From NCBI GenBank assembly GCA_030435675.1, contig CM059624.1, positions 4,426,769 to 4,490,768 on the forward strand: a DNA stretch of 64,000 nucleotides. The letters are read 5' to 3'. The notes beneath the pieces were generated by a model. That model saw only the letters and a list, made by a program, of their open reading frames with translations, was not told where the DNA came from and did no database searches. This stretch comes from Steinernema hermaphroditum. Lineage: Eukaryota > Nematoda > Chromadorea > Rhabditida > Steinernematidae. Both the position numbers and the translations under genes were made by a program. This document shows positions 32,669-44,873 of the stretch, piece by piece; within the stretch, counting starts at the first letter, position 1, and each line of letters starts with the position of its first letter.

Positions 32669-35600
32669 CTGAGTTTTCATGCTTCGATTTGTTCATCGAT
32701 GTCTCTGTTGTTTTGATCTCAGTGATGTAGGTCTCTAATTCGCAATTAAACATACAGGTGAATTCGCTCCGAAGTTTAGGGAAACTTCTCTTTAAGAGCA
32801 TTGTCCTGGGCACAAGAAAATATCGAAGAGTCTTCTCGATGTACTTCGGCACGGCCTGTCAGAGCGGACATTTTCACGTCGGATAGATGGATATACTTTT
32901 AAGTTGATAGATTTCTTCAATTCGCATTCAGTTTTCTCCAACCTGATCACAAAATGCTCAGCACAGAATCTTCCATCGATTTACCTGTTGGACTTTGATT
33001 TAACCTCCTGTGTGGCGGGAATGGATCACTCTAGAGGCCAAAACTGATACAATGGTCGTGGTCCTGCCAGGAAAACGTGGACGCATTTATGTCCCGGTTT
33101 CAATGGCGCTGACATGCCGTTCCGGAAAGACAGTGTTTGCGATACTGTCTTCTCTGGTGTCACATAAAGTACAGGGAGATGATAAATACGATAGAGAAAA
33201 GAAGAGGAGGAAAGAAAGGGAAGAACTACGGGAAGCTTAGCAACAAATCGTCTCCGGCTGACAAGGGAACCTTCCAAAGTGTCCACCTTTGACAGTCCTG
33301 AAATTTTATCCCGCACCGGTAGCGTTGTTCTTGGTCAGATGGGAAAGTCGAGGATTCAGGACTCTCGTGTATGATTTCAAAACGGGACGTAAGCAGCTGT
33401 TCAGGCGTATGACCTTCTCTACTGGTTAAACCGGTTGGTTAGACGGCTGACGGTTTGCTCCGCCGGATGGCGCTCATCTCTAGTTGAGACGAGAGTCGAG
33501 ATGCCAAGTCCCGGAGGAGTAGCATCGGACCGCCGCTTTTTTGTCGTGCCCTTCGATATGAATCGCACAACTATCCGCTTACTATTTGAAGTGAGATGTG
33601 CAACTACCTTCGGTATCATGTCCCCGATCTACTGCTAACAAGAGGTCTCAAAACAAAAACACACATTTAACTTTTCAGTTCGAAGGGTTCCGATGAGATT
33701 CTCGGTGCAGAACGCACGTGCAGTGTAAATAACGTAACCCAGCTGTTTGGCATTGTGAACTGCGTCACGCTTGGGTGACCCTATTTGTCCATTGTTTTGA
33801 ATGGATATGACAAAGCAGGTGATGTTCTCCCTGATTCAAAACAATTGTGCGGATCAATTAGGTGACCTCATAATGACGCAGTGATTCATATGTTTTAGAC
33901 ATCAACATCTCCTTCACAATTCTTATTCTATAGTAGTGGTATCTTTTCCGCCCTCTATACTTGTTAATCGGGTGATACCAATGATGCTGCCTGTTTTTTG
34001 TACTTATAGGACGTCCTCCACGACGTTGATGTGGGAAGATGAACAGAAATAAGCAGTTAAAGGTCGGATTTGAGTTTCGCGTGACTACACCTACCCTCAA
34101 TCGCTCTTTGAAGACTGCTAACCACAACCAGGGCAATTAAATGTTCTGCGTGAAAAACAAAAAGTTCAATCACATTTGCTCCAATTGATCCCTTGGTTGA
34201 TCTAATTGTGCCCTCTGACTCACAAGGGAAGCACACTACTACTCACGTGGAATTTGGCATCCAGTTAGGCATGTCAGAATGTAGCTAAACCTGATAGGTA
34301 TCATCGGTGAATGGAGGGTATAAGCCGAATTTACAGTTTATTCGTCCTCTGCAATTGAAGGGTCTGCTGGTGCCTGACGAGATACGGTAGTATTTCGGTT
34401 GTTTTTTTTTTGTTTCTCTATCCGACCAGGATAAGTTTGTTAATTTACTACGCGCCGCGCTAAAAGCCGAACAGCACAGAAAATAGCCAAAAAAGAAAAA
34501 AACTAAAAACGAAAAAAAAAATTATTTCTGTAATGTGTCTATGATTCATCCTCTGTTCACAATAATCTTGCGCACTCTTTTGTGTTCTCACCTAATTCGG
34601 GATCACCCAAACGAGTACAATTGCAATTCTCTTCGCGGCACATGGGTCACGTGACCGTTGCGTGGCCCAAATAGCCGATATATTCCTCATGGCGTGCGCA
34701 GGTTGTTTCCTCTTTTGCTGATTTGCACTACTATACATCGACACTGCTGTGCGCGCCACTTCCAAATTAAGTATGCGCGTCATGAGGTCATTTCTTGACT
34801 TTCCCTCTGTTTCAAATTTATCGTACTCTAAAGGATGCAGCCTTGCAAGCACTGTTTAGATAGTTTTGCAGGTTGTTTAAGCTAGTAAACTACCATATGG
34901 TTTTTTTGGAATTGATCATGTTTAGCGGAGGTGTAGGACCCGAAATCTGCCCAGATTATACATGACAACGCAAGCCGTTTTATTAGTTTTGTCATTTTGA
35001 TTGTTTTTTTTACATTGAACACCGCAGTAAACTCTTCTAAAAAATATCTATTGCGTTGAACCGGGTCTCGTTTAAAACATATTTTCGCATTGTTTACTAC
35101 TGTGACCAAAGGGCCACTAACTTCTCTCGTGTATTGCTTTGCGAAGATTCAGCCGCGGAAAACCGAAGGCCTGCACTCTCTGTCATAGTAGTAAAAATTC
35201 CTGCAATTAGGATTTAGGCTGTATTCGTATATTCATTTTTTGGATTGGATCTAACATCAAGACTTGGCTTAGGCCATGCCTATTGATTGAAAGCGCGCCC
35301 TGTAGTCTTGACAGCCTTCTTCATTTCCCAGCACCATCAGAGACTCCACAATGCATCCTACCAAATTTCTGTAAGAAATGGAAACTGTGGTTGCAAAAGT
35401 AACTGAGTAAATATTTTGGAAGTTCGCGGAAGTTTCTTTGATGGATGTGGAGAATGGAAATGAAGCTTCCCGCCTGATCAAGGCACTACAGTATCTACTT
35501 TCAGCGCATTCAATCCACGGCTTAGTTGTTAATTGGGACATGTGCAACTGGTTAAGGGGAGAAGGAAAAGGAGGATCGGAAAAGGTAGGCATCATACATG

Positions 35601-37189
35601 ACAACCGTGGATATGGATGAGTCAGATTATAGAATTTGGTAATGCGGATCAAGCCAGAGAACAATCTGGTTTTAGGAGGGCGCGGCCAGACCTCATATTA
35701 TCAAGGTCACCTCCACAACAACTCCTTGTTTTGTATTGGGATATTCCTATTTAATGAGCACTCACACAGCTCTATCTCTATCACCAGCTGTGAATTTTCG
35801 AAAGAAACAGGCACTACATGAGAGCTCGAATATGTTTGCACAGAATTACCCCTAGAAAAGGTCGTCTTTTAATCATATCAAAGCCGAATCGGACCCAAAA
35901 ATAAACTCGTTCTCGTGAACAATCACTCTTCTGAACTCGTCAAATGTCCTAATTCCAAATTGTCCCACGTCGACCTACTTATCCAAGTGCAGACGGTGAC
36001 GACAGCGAGTGTAATCACACTTTGACGTATCTCCGAATTGGAGTGTTCATTTCCGTCCTCCTCCTTTTTGCGCGTCGTCTCTCAATTAACATCATTGATT
36101 TCCTATGCTAAGTGTGTGCTCTATGGCCCATGAGTCAGCTCTGCGTGTCTTCTAAATGTCGTGCAACCACTTATTTCCCGTGACATAAATAGCCTGCTAT
36201 CGTACTATGCATTTGCCGATCGCCGAACAAAATTTTGTCGATTGATCAGTTTGTCACCTTTCGTGTCAACACTCAATTATGCGCAAACCGAGCAACGCCC
36301 TTCCGCCACTTCGATCATAATCGAACGAACCCTTGTTTTCCTTCCACAAATGAAGCCAAAGACAACAAAGATTATAGACTTTCTTTTCTGCTGTCCCTCA
36401 GGCTTGTCTTCACAGTCTTTTCTCTTCAAATATTTTGGACATCAGAAGTTGTCTATGTATTATTGGGCCTTTCGGATGGAGACACCAATAGTCCTGCAGG
36501 ATTGGAATCGTTTTTATTCCAGTCTAACTCGACATTTCAGACAATTAGTGGGCGGTCGGTCTCGAAGACATAGAGACAGTGAACCGGTGCATTGAAAGTG
36601 TCTGTGTGGCGTATCTGTTTTGTAAACAGGTCGGAGTCGGTTCAACGCTGGGCCGCTTCTCTATTTTGTCTGGCGTCTGAAAGCTACCGCTCCTCTGTGC
36701 TTCCTGCTAGTCTCACTCATCAGGGAACACCTTTGATAATAGATATGTTTGGTCTTCATTGTATGGCTTGCAGCGAATCGAGCTGGTCATTTTAATCTGG
36801 TCTTGACGCAAAGATCACATCTGTATTTTGGGTTTTTGGGATGTCTCTGGGGTTTTATAGCCACTAGTGAAGCAAATTCATCGAACACAGAGTCAATCTT
36901 CTCTTCCGTCAACAAACAAAGCCAATTACCGAGAACGACTGGCTCTGCCCTCTGCTGGCGTTCTTTTACTTCCGAAAAGAAATAAAATACTTGACACAGT
37001 CGAACACAATTTGAAAAAAACATAGGACGACTTCTGTAGGAGAAAATCCGCTTAAATTTTGAATTTTTAAGAAATTTTGAAGTCAGAGCTGCTAGTGATT
37101 ATTCAAAGATCTGGTAATGATGTATACCAGCTGCGATCCTCTCATTGCATCCTGCCCGATCCATTGTCCATGAGACGAATTTCAGAAAA
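32669..37189. other. 4.5 kb with no supportable gene
   Basis: Short ORFs only. Contains a copy of the CTTGGCTTAGGC repeat near 35269 and the dispersed repeat at 36520-36700. The longest frames (35269-35664 minus, 36161-36595 plus) show no domain and cross repeat sequence. Confidence 0.45.
36520..36700. repeat. Dispersed repeat (GACAATTGGTGGTCT family)
   Basis: TTCCAGTCTAAC...CAGACAATTAGTGGGCGGTCGGTCTCGAAGACATAG, then TGTAAACAGGTCGGAGTCGG, matches 23600-23860 and the reversed copy at 43960-44022. Confidence 0.55.
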
Positions 37190-38686
37190 ATGATGATATG
37201 CTGTATATGTAGCACGAGGCCTGTCGCCGGAGTGAACTATGGAGCGGCGTCCTGCTGCAGTTGCGCTGCTTTCTTCCGGAGGACTGTGAGGATGCGCATC
37301 AAGTACGACTGCGACAAGAACGAGCTGAGATGCAGCGCCATGGCAATCCATCGTAAGTTAGTGGCAAAACAGCTAGGGGCCAAGGTAGGGGGACTTTAAA
37401 GTTGCCTGAATGTTGCGGACTAAGCTATCAATAGCCTGGTAAATTTGGCCCGCGACACACATCCGTTTTTCAGAAATCACAGCAATCCACGCTTGCAAGA
37501 AGTGTCGATTCGATCGATGTGTGAAGGCAGGAATGTCCGCTGGATGTAGGTCCTATCCACTCGTCGCCTCTCCATCCTGTCTTCCAGTTGTTCAAGAAGC
37601 GCAACCTTTCCGAAGAAAGCCAAAAGTTGCCATCCGCGCCTCCATGTCTCCATCTTTCCAACCGGCTTCACACCTTCCACTCATCTCAGCCACAATCGAA
37701 GTCCTCAAACAAGCGTTCTTGAACCACACGGCTGATCGAAAGAGCATCACCGTCGGGACGTCGGAGTTCGGCCAAAACTTCTACACCTACGATCACTTCA
37801 GACGATGCTTCCTCATCGAATGCGAGCTCTTCAGGAAGATCCTGAACGCCACTCCAGTGATCAGAGAACTGGACTCTCAGTCCAAGGACGCCGTTTTCCG
37901 AAACAGCTTCTTGATCTACGTGAGTTCAGAGGAGCATATGCGATATTCTGTAAGAGTGGAAGGCCAATTCCCATCTGTTTCAGATGCCGTTCGTGCACAC
38001 CTACTATCACATCAGGCAGACCCACTCCGAAGAAAAACAAAGTCGCTACTACATGTTCGACAACGCCTACATGGACATCGATCCTGTCAAACTACAGTAC
38101 TTCATGGCCTTGAATGGCTCCTCTCTTTCCCTGGCGAGCCTTGGGGATTACCTCACCATGGCTAGGTGTTCCTACTCCTCTAGGACATGGCTATACTGTA
38201 TCTTAGGAGCCTCTCGGCACATCTAGTCACTTTGATCAAAGAGGTCGCGGAGTCGGCGAAGCACGTGCTCAACACGGACGAAGACATCGCCGCTCTCTTT
38301 CTTCTTGTCCTCATTCAGTCGAGTAGGTCCCAATGGCAAGGATACTGTACCACTACATATCAGATGACTTCGGGAAGTCGAACTCGCAGTGGCAGGAGCC
38401 CATAAATCAGCTGAAGGGAGTGTCCAAGGAGCTCGACGTGTTCTACAGAGCGACGAGTCGCGATCCGGCACGATGGGGGAACATATTCCTTCTCCTTTCT
38501 AATCTTCAGGTGCGAAATACGATACACTTTGAGAGGAACTTGAGCGTTTAGACGGCTTTCCTCAACTACCGAGCATTTGAAAGGATGTGTCGAGTCTACT
38601 TGGGTCCGACGATGGTTCAAAAGCTGGAAGACGAGGCAAACACCGAAGAGCTCATCCCTAAACTCATGCGCAGTTGTGTGATTTGA
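37190..38686 (+). CDS. Nuclear hormone receptor NHR-E
   Basis: Exons 37190-37352, 37474-37545, 37588-37919, 37984-38165, 38207-38322, 38364-38509, 38552-38686; 381 aa. The DBD begins only a few residues from the ATG (M-M-I-C-C-I-C-S) and contains C-C-S-C-AAFFRR; finger 2 is A-C-K-K-C-R-F-D-R-C-V-K-A-G-M. Ligand-binding markers: T-V-G-T-S-E-F-G, N-T-D-E-D-I-A-A-L-F, R-W-G-N-I-F-L-L-L-S-N. It shares exon lengths 163, 72, 332, 182, 116 and 146 with its relatives but its DBD exon is not part of the recent B/C/D duplication. AATAAA at 38701. Confidence 0.92.
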
Positions 38687-39193
38687 ACGTTCCACAGAGA
38701 ATAAAGTGCACTTTTATATATTATGGGATTTGTTAAAACCGTTTGAAGGTCCCCTAAGAACGTCGCGATGTTTAGATGCGCAGCAAACAAACTGAGACGA
38801 TAAAAGAAGTCCAGAAATCGTCTCCTAGACAGTTTGAACGTTACTCATGTCTGACGTCCATTTGCTACGGACATCTCGCTTGCAGCTCACGACCACTTTT
38901 CAGACGCGCCTTTCGGAAAGAAAAAGGAAAAAGTCTACCGAAAGTGCGACATCTATAGTTTAATCCCACCACAATCCCACACAATACGGTAGGAATTCGC
39001 GAACGCACTCGCGTTTGTCTGTCTCATTCCCGTCTCACTTCGATTTACGATTTACGATTTACCAAATCTCACTTCATGTTGCAATTTTCAAGATATGCGG
39101 CTTTGCCGTCCTGTTTATTTATAAGCTGCGCGTGGATTTGTAATGCATAGATCTGTTTCGAGTTGAGATTAATGATGCGCTTGTTTCAGTCTA
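38687..39193. other. Intergenic, promoter region of the repeat-bearing gene
   Basis: No ORF of note. A short ACGATTTACGATTTACC duplication lies near 39047-39063. Confidence 0.4.
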
Positions 39194-39841
39194 ATGTACA
39201 CCGACGACGAAACCCTGGTGGACTCCGAAGGCGAGGTCACTCAAACGGAGTACATCAAGGCGCCAAAGCGTGAACCGGAGCTCGTCAGAATACCATCAGC
39301 TCCAAGGACGCGGGATGTGCGAGAATCATACGGGCGCAACCAGAGCCCCGTCAGTCCGTACCATGGACTTGCCAAGCCCAATTCTTATTACGTCGAACAG
39401 AAGTGGTCAAGCACCAGAGCTCAACTGCGTGGACCGGAGAGATCGAAATGGCGGGGCGGCCGCAAACGAAACGGAGCAGTCACTGTGCACACAGCCACGG
39501 AACAAGGAAATGCGAGAGTCTCTGGCGTGGAAACAGACTCGGAATCGCAGTATAGCATGAAGGACATCCAGGTTGAGAACGACTCGGAATCGCAGTACAG
39601 CATGAAAGACATCCAGGTTGAGAACGACTCGGAATCGCAGTACAGCATGAAGGACATCCAGGTTGAAAACGAGGTCAAGACTACCGAAGAACCTCAAGTC
39701 AACGTTCCTGCAAGTTGTGATGGCCAGTCGTACAAGAAAATCCGGAAGCTCGTTCCGGATTCGGCAGAATGGCGAAGGCTGAAAGAGCTTAACCCAGAAT
39801 TTCCGTACCCGAGCAAAAGCGGTCGTTACCACTTTGCATAA
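39194..39841 (+). CDS. Hydrophilic protein with three 15-residue repeats
   Basis: Single-exon 215-aa protein with TTTCAG four bases before the ATG. Residues 115-159 are three tandem units of D-S-E-S-Q-Y-S-M-K-D-I-Q-V-E-N, encoded by 45-base repeats at 39536-39670 that are almost identical in DNA. The rest is rich in Arg, Glu and Ser; the C-terminus (P-D-S-A-E-W-R-R-L-K-E-L-N-P-E-F-P-Y-P) is the most structured-looking part. No signal peptide or membrane segment. The family is not recognised. AATAAA at about 39879. Confidence 0.7.
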   Translation: MYTDDETLVDSEGEVTQTEYIKAPKREPELVRIPSAPRTRDVRESYGRNQSPVSPYHGLAKPNSYYVEQKWSSTRAQLRGPERSKWRGGRKRNGAVTVHTATEQGNARVSGVETDSESQYSMKDIQVENDSESQYSMKDIQVENDSESQYSMKDIQVENEVKTTEEPQVNVPASCDGQSYKKIRKLVPDSAEWRRLKELNPEFPYPSKSGRYHFA

Positions 39842-40084
39842 TCTTTTAATCCACACATGTAATGCATATATTATCTAAATAAATTCAAGTAAACCTTTTC
39901 AGTGTTGTCTTGTTGTCCTATGTATGCGTGTTCGACCATCAATTCTTGCTTTTATGTGCTAACTTCTCAGACGGTTTCGGTTAATTTTCAGACGAGATCT
40001 CGATATGCGTAGACAGCGGGCGTCCACTCTGCCACAAAAGCTCAGTTGGACCAGTGAGCACCTGCTGTGCGGTCGGGCAACCCG

Positions 40085-41202
40085 ATGCCGAGCGTCATGA
40101 GGTCGAACATCGACTCTGTGATCACGAAAACCGGGACGAAGGTGCTAGAAGGAGAGTCGAGACGTCGAAGCCAGCGAGGAACGTCAAGGCGGCGCAAGGG
40201 ACGCAAGACGTGCAACCCCACGCAATTCCTCACAGCATTTAGTACTGTCGCGACCGTGCAGGAAGACGTTCTACGTCTTTTTGAAAGCCACCTCCGCCAG
40301 TCGCCGACGTTCTTCGCATTCTTCAAGGAGGAGAACAAAGCAAAAAACAACTTCCCGCGTTTGTCGCCCTTCTGTATGCCGTTTTCACCGAGTTTCTTTT
40401 CAGATGTTCTTCTGTACGATCATAGCCGAGTGAAGCTGAAAGACAACAACGGCGGTAACTACTATCACGCAGCATTTGTCGATGGATTTTACCATCCACG
40501 GCAGTACATCTGCGCGCAGATGCCCTTCTCAACGGAAACCCAAGCCGATCTGTTCCGCATGATGCTGCAGATCCGCCCGAAAACTGTAATTTGCATGGGG
40601 AAGATCGACCGCGAAGCGTAACCTAATCAATGTGAATTTGACTTATTTTGTGCTCATTTCAGCAATCTATTTCCGGTCAAAAAAGACGGCACGAAGACAG
40701 GAGGCCGTGTCAGCATCAAATGTACCTCTGCCACATCCGACTCAAAAGTTGATCACTACTCGTACCTCTTCGTTTGTGGCCGTAAAAAGTTCCACTTCAA
40801 GGTGTTCTGTTTTAATGCATGGCAAGAAGAGACAAAAATACCGTCTCCTGAAGACATTCTCGAATTCCACGCTACGGTAATAAGATTGTGCTTTCTCTAA
40901 ATCCTGATGGATGGCATATTTAGGTACGTAAAGCCGTCCCACAAAAGAAAAAGTGTCACTCGGGTCGCACTCTCGTCATTTGCCCCAATGGAGCGTCGCG
41001 CTCCGGCCTCTTCGTCGTTCTCGACAAAGAACTGGAACGTCTGAAGACTGAAGGCCGTATGCGTTATGGACTGTCCGTGCGTGGATGTCGCTATCGTGTC
41101 TGCAACTCGTTCGATCGTTTTGAGCTTTTCGAGGCGGGTATCAAATGCCTGACGATCCGCGCTAAGGAGTACGTCAAAGAGCACAAAGGGAAAGGGAAAT
41201 AG
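40085..41202 (+). CDS. Divergent receptor-less protein tyrosine phosphatase
   Basis: Exons 40085-40358, 40404-40617, 40663-40876, 40924-41202; 326 aa. The first intron (45 bases) keeps frame, so the ORF also reads through it; splicing restores the phosphatase motif Y-D-H-S-R-V-K-L. Further motifs: N-Y-Y-H-A-A-F-V-D-G (for NYINAS-DG), Y-I-C-A-Q-M-P (for YIATQGP), and C-P-N-G-A-S-R-S-G, which keeps C-x5-R but has Ile instead of His before the Cys. The WPD loop region reads N-A-W-Q-E-E-T-K-I-P, with no Pro-Asp, so activity is doubtful. The basic N-terminus resembles the large nematode PTP family expressed in germline. An in-frame stop lies just upstream of the chosen ATG. Confidence 0.85.
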
Positions 41203-41416
41203 TATGTTAGTAAACCGCCTTATTCAATATGTCCGTGCAAAATATTACCTTGACGTTTCATGTGTTATGTGGCTTTGACCATTCCGAGGCGCTGCATTTA
41301 TAGGGCAGCGAACTTATGACGCTCCCCATGATCTCACTTCGAAGTAACCTCTCTCAGCGAACCAAAGATGCTGGTGAATGGTTCCCATATCTAGTCTTCG
41401 AACTCTTCGATAAATA

Positions 41417-41569
41417 ATGGCTTCAAAGAGAGCCTTCAACGAGAAGCAGGGCATGACTTTCGCTCCGCAATTGGTGTTCAACGCTTACTGTCAACACCGT
41501 CAAACTCACATCCTCGACTTATCTGAAGAATCATACTCGAGAGTTCGCATGTGCACTGCGTGTATCTAA
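41417..41569 (+). CDS. Possible 50-aa protein
   Basis: An ATG frame (M-A-S-K-R-A-F-N-E-K-Q-G-M-T-F) with balanced codon use but no signal peptide or known domain. It ends 110 bases from the end of the convergent BiP gene. It has two late cysteines (C-T-A-C-I). It could be a small gene, a terminal exon, or chance. Confidence 0.3.
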   Translation: MASKRAFNEKQGMTFAPQLVFNAYCQHRQTHILDLSEESYSRVRMCTACI

Positions 41570-41679
41570 AGCGTGACCACTAGAAAGTAAAACACCAACA
41601 CAATTTTTTAAACCTACATTTACTCACACAACAATAAATTATGAGGAGAAATACACCAAATAAAAGTGCATCACCCGGT

Positions 41680-43794
41680 CTACAACTCATCTTTATCTTC
41701 ATGCTCTTCGGTTCCAGTTCCAGCATCTTTGTACAGCTTGGTGATGATCGGCTTAACAGCATTCTCGAGCTCATCCTTCTTCTGTTTCAGATCTTCAACG
41801 GAGGCCTCACGGTTCGCTTCGAGCCAGGAGATGGCCTCATCGACGGCTTCTTCAATAGTCTTCTTGTCCTCTTCGGCGAGCTTTCCTCCAAGCTGGTCTT
41901 TATCGCCAATCTGGCTCTTGAGGGTGTACGCGTACGACTCGATTCCGTTGCGAGCTTCAACCTGCTCCTTGATCTTGTTGTCCTCTTCCGCGAACTTCTC
42001 GGCGTCGTTGATCATACGCTCAATATCTTCAGGAGACAGGCGGTTATGGTCGTTGGTGATCGTGATCTCGTTCTTCTTTCCACTGCCCTTTTCTTCGGCC
42101 GTAACGTGAAGAATTCCGTTGACATCGATTTCAAACGTGACTTCAATTTGCGGTATGCCGCGTGGGGAAGGAGGAATCCCGGTGAGATCGAATTTGCCGA
42201 GCATGTGGTTGTCCTTGGTCATTGGGCGTTCGCCTTCGTAAACCTGTAAGATAGATGTCAGCAATCACATGATATCTGCATTCAAGTACCTGAATGCTGA
42301 CAGTGGCCTGGTTATCGGCAGCGGTAGAGAACACCTGAGACTTCTTCGTGGGGATCACAGTGTTACGAGCGATGATTTTAGTCATGACACCTCCGACGGT
42401 TTCGATACCCATGGTAAGTGGGTTGACATCAAGAAGCACAATATCTCCAGTGCTTTCCTCGCCAGAGATAACACCAGCCTGGACGGCGGCACCATGAGCG
42501 ACGGCTTCATCAGGGTTGATGCCGCGGGAAGGCTCCTTTCCGTTGAAGAATTCTTTGATGAGCTGCTGGATCTTGGGGATACGGGTAGAACCACCAACAA
42601 GAACGATTTCGTGAACATCTTCCTTCTTCATGTCAGCATCATCCAAAACCTGAAAATAACAACGTCAATATTTCGGATACTACCAGTTTTCACAATACCT
42701 TCTGGACAGGCTTCATGGTGGCACGGAAAAGATCCATGTTAAGTTCCTCAAACTTGGCGCGGGTAAGGGTCTCAGAGAAGTCTTCTCCATCGAAGAGGGA
42801 TTCAACCTCAACGCGGACCTGGTGCTGGGTAGCGAGAGCGCGTTTGGCCTTCTCGACTTCACGGCGAAGCTTCTGCACGGCACGGTTATCCTTGCGGATA
42901 TCCTTTCCAGTCTTCTTCTTGTACAGCTTGATGAAGTATTCCATAACACGCTGATCGAAATCTTCACCACCCAAGTGAGTGTCTCCATTGGTTGAAAGTA
43001 CTTCGAAGACTCCGTTGTCGATGGTGAGGAGTGACACATCGAAAGTACCACCTCCCAAATCGAAGACGAGAATATTGCGCTCTCCCTCTTTCTTGTCAAG
43101 GCCATAAGCGATAGCAGCAGCAGTAGGCTCGTTGATGATACGCACAACATTCAAACCAGCGATGGTTCCGGCATCCTTGGTAGCCTGGCGCTGAGCATCA
43201 TTGAAGTACGCAGGGACAGTGACGACGGCATGCTTGACTTCCTTGCCGAGGTACGACTCAGCAATCTCCTTCATCTTTCCAAGAACCATAGCAGAGATCT
43301 CTTCCGGGGTGAAATCCTTCTTCTTGTCTCCGACAGCAACCTGGACATGGGGCTTGTTGGACTTGTCAAGGACCTGCAATAGTTAAAAGTTACGACACGT
43401 CAGTGTTACACTCGTGGAATACCTTGAAGGGCCAGAGCTTGATGTCGTCCTGAACAACTTTCTCGGTGTACTCACGGCCGATCAAACGCTTCGCGTCGAA
43501 CACGGTGTTCTCAGGATTCGTAGTGAGCTGGTTCTTAGCAGCATCTCCAATCAGACGTTCTCCAGCTTCACCACTGAACGCGACGTACGAGGGGGTGATT
43601 CGGTTTCCTTGGTCGTTGGCAATGATTTCAACGCGTCCGTTCTTGAAGACACCAACGCAACTGTACGTGGTTCCGAGATCGATACCGATGATGGTTCCGT
43701 ACTTGTCGTCCTTCTTCTCGCTGTTATCTTCATCGGAATAAACCGAAGATATCGCGAGCATGACCACGAGGCCGAGGGCAAAAACTGTCTTCAT
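41680..43794 (-). CDS. hsp-3: ER HSP70 chaperone BiP/GRP78
   Basis: Exons on the minus strand: 43794-43423, 43373-42699, 42649-42290, 42243-41680; 656 aa, the usual BiP length. A TTCAG abuts the ATG. An N-terminal signal peptide, the ATPase signatures [20 protein letters not shown] and VGGSTRIPK, the substrate-binding domain with its Lys/Glu-rich lid, and a C-terminal KDEL retention signal place it in the ER lumen as the ATP-driven folding chaperone. Which of the two C. elegans BiP genes (hsp-3 or hsp-4) it matches best is not decided here. Confidence 0.98.
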
Positions 43795-43885
43795 CTGAAG
43801 CAAAACAACACGATTTAATATCTGAGCCGACCATGCACAAATCACGCCAAAATCCGATCGCGATCAAGAAAATCCATAAGAGATA

Positions 43886-44068
43886 CCCTGTATATAAATG
43901 GAGAACCGACGGGTCCGTTGGTCTGTTTGTGTGTGTGTGTTTTTTTTTTTCGCGCGCACGATTTCTCTGCCACTATGCCTTCGAGACCGACAGACCACCA
44001 ATTGTCTATCGGGTTAGACTGGAATGAAAACTGATTCGTTGAGCGCCAATCTTGCCGCCCGCAGGGCT
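43886..44068. repeat. Dispersed repeat, short copy, in BiP promoter
   Basis: Shares both ends with 405-1285 and contains, reversed, the GACAATTGGTGGTCT block of the repeats at 23600 and 36520 (43960-44022). It therefore links the two repeat groups into one family. It begins about 90 bases upstream of the BiP start codon. Confidence 0.6.
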
Positions 44069-44191
44069 ATTGGTGTCTCCAACCGAAAGGTCGTCAGGAA
44101 ATGACGCAATCAGGGACGCGAGCGCTCTCAGCTGATCGCCCGCAGCAACTGATGGTCGGCGCGCGTCGACGGCCATTTTCAACTTCTTGTC

Positions 44192-44198
44192 TGACGTG
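44192..44198 (+). promoter_or_regulatory. UPRE-like TGACGTG upstream of BiP
   Basis: TGACGTG, the core bound by XBP1/ATF6, about 400 bases upstream of the BiP ATG; a CACGTGG occurs at about 44256. The match is short and could be chance. Confidence 0.35.
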
Positions 44199-44873
44199 TG
44201 CTGACATTAGACACGTCTGATAGGTACACCAGCATGTCGGAATGTTCTCGAATGTCACGTGGACGAAGAAACAAACGATACCGAGTAGGAAAAGTCTAGC
44301 CGTCTGAAATTTGGAAGAGTAGGCGATGGACGAGCGGGTCATTTCGAAAAATTCTGACACGAGGAAGTATACGTTTTCCAGAAATATCGAGCAATTTTTC
44401 ACTGGTGCACAGATGTCGTGGATTTGATGCGGAAATCCTGTCTGCAGCCGAACACTCCTGCAGCAGACTGCGGAAGGGGAGTTACCAGAGAAAGCCAATG
44501 ATCAGATGGATACTGCAATATTTAAGAAGGCCGATCGGCTGGGGCTGTTCATCGTTCTTTCAAGGCATGCTGAATGGACCGTAGAAACTGAGAAGTCGTA
44601 GAAGGTCAAAGTGAAGGTGTACGAAGGTGAGCTACACAGCCAGCGCCAGCTATCGCCCAGACCACCGACTGGAATAACTGCCAATCTTTCTTTTTTTTGC
44701 TGACAAAAGACTAGACAGTCACGACTGTAGACTCTCTAAACATGAAAAAAAAACCAACGAGCCTTCAAGGTCCAAGAGAACGAACCCTATCCACATGAAA
44801 CCATCTAGACAGATCTAAACAATACGTGAAATTTATTTTCAACAAACAATAACAATTACTGCCGTCAACAGAT

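Noticed and set aside
36161..36595. 144-aa plus-strand ORF
   Set aside because: It runs into the dispersed repeat at 36520 and shows no protein family features.
39536..39670. Possible CRISPR-like direct repeats
   Set aside because: The units are contiguous without spacers and lie in frame in a eukaryotic coding sequence.
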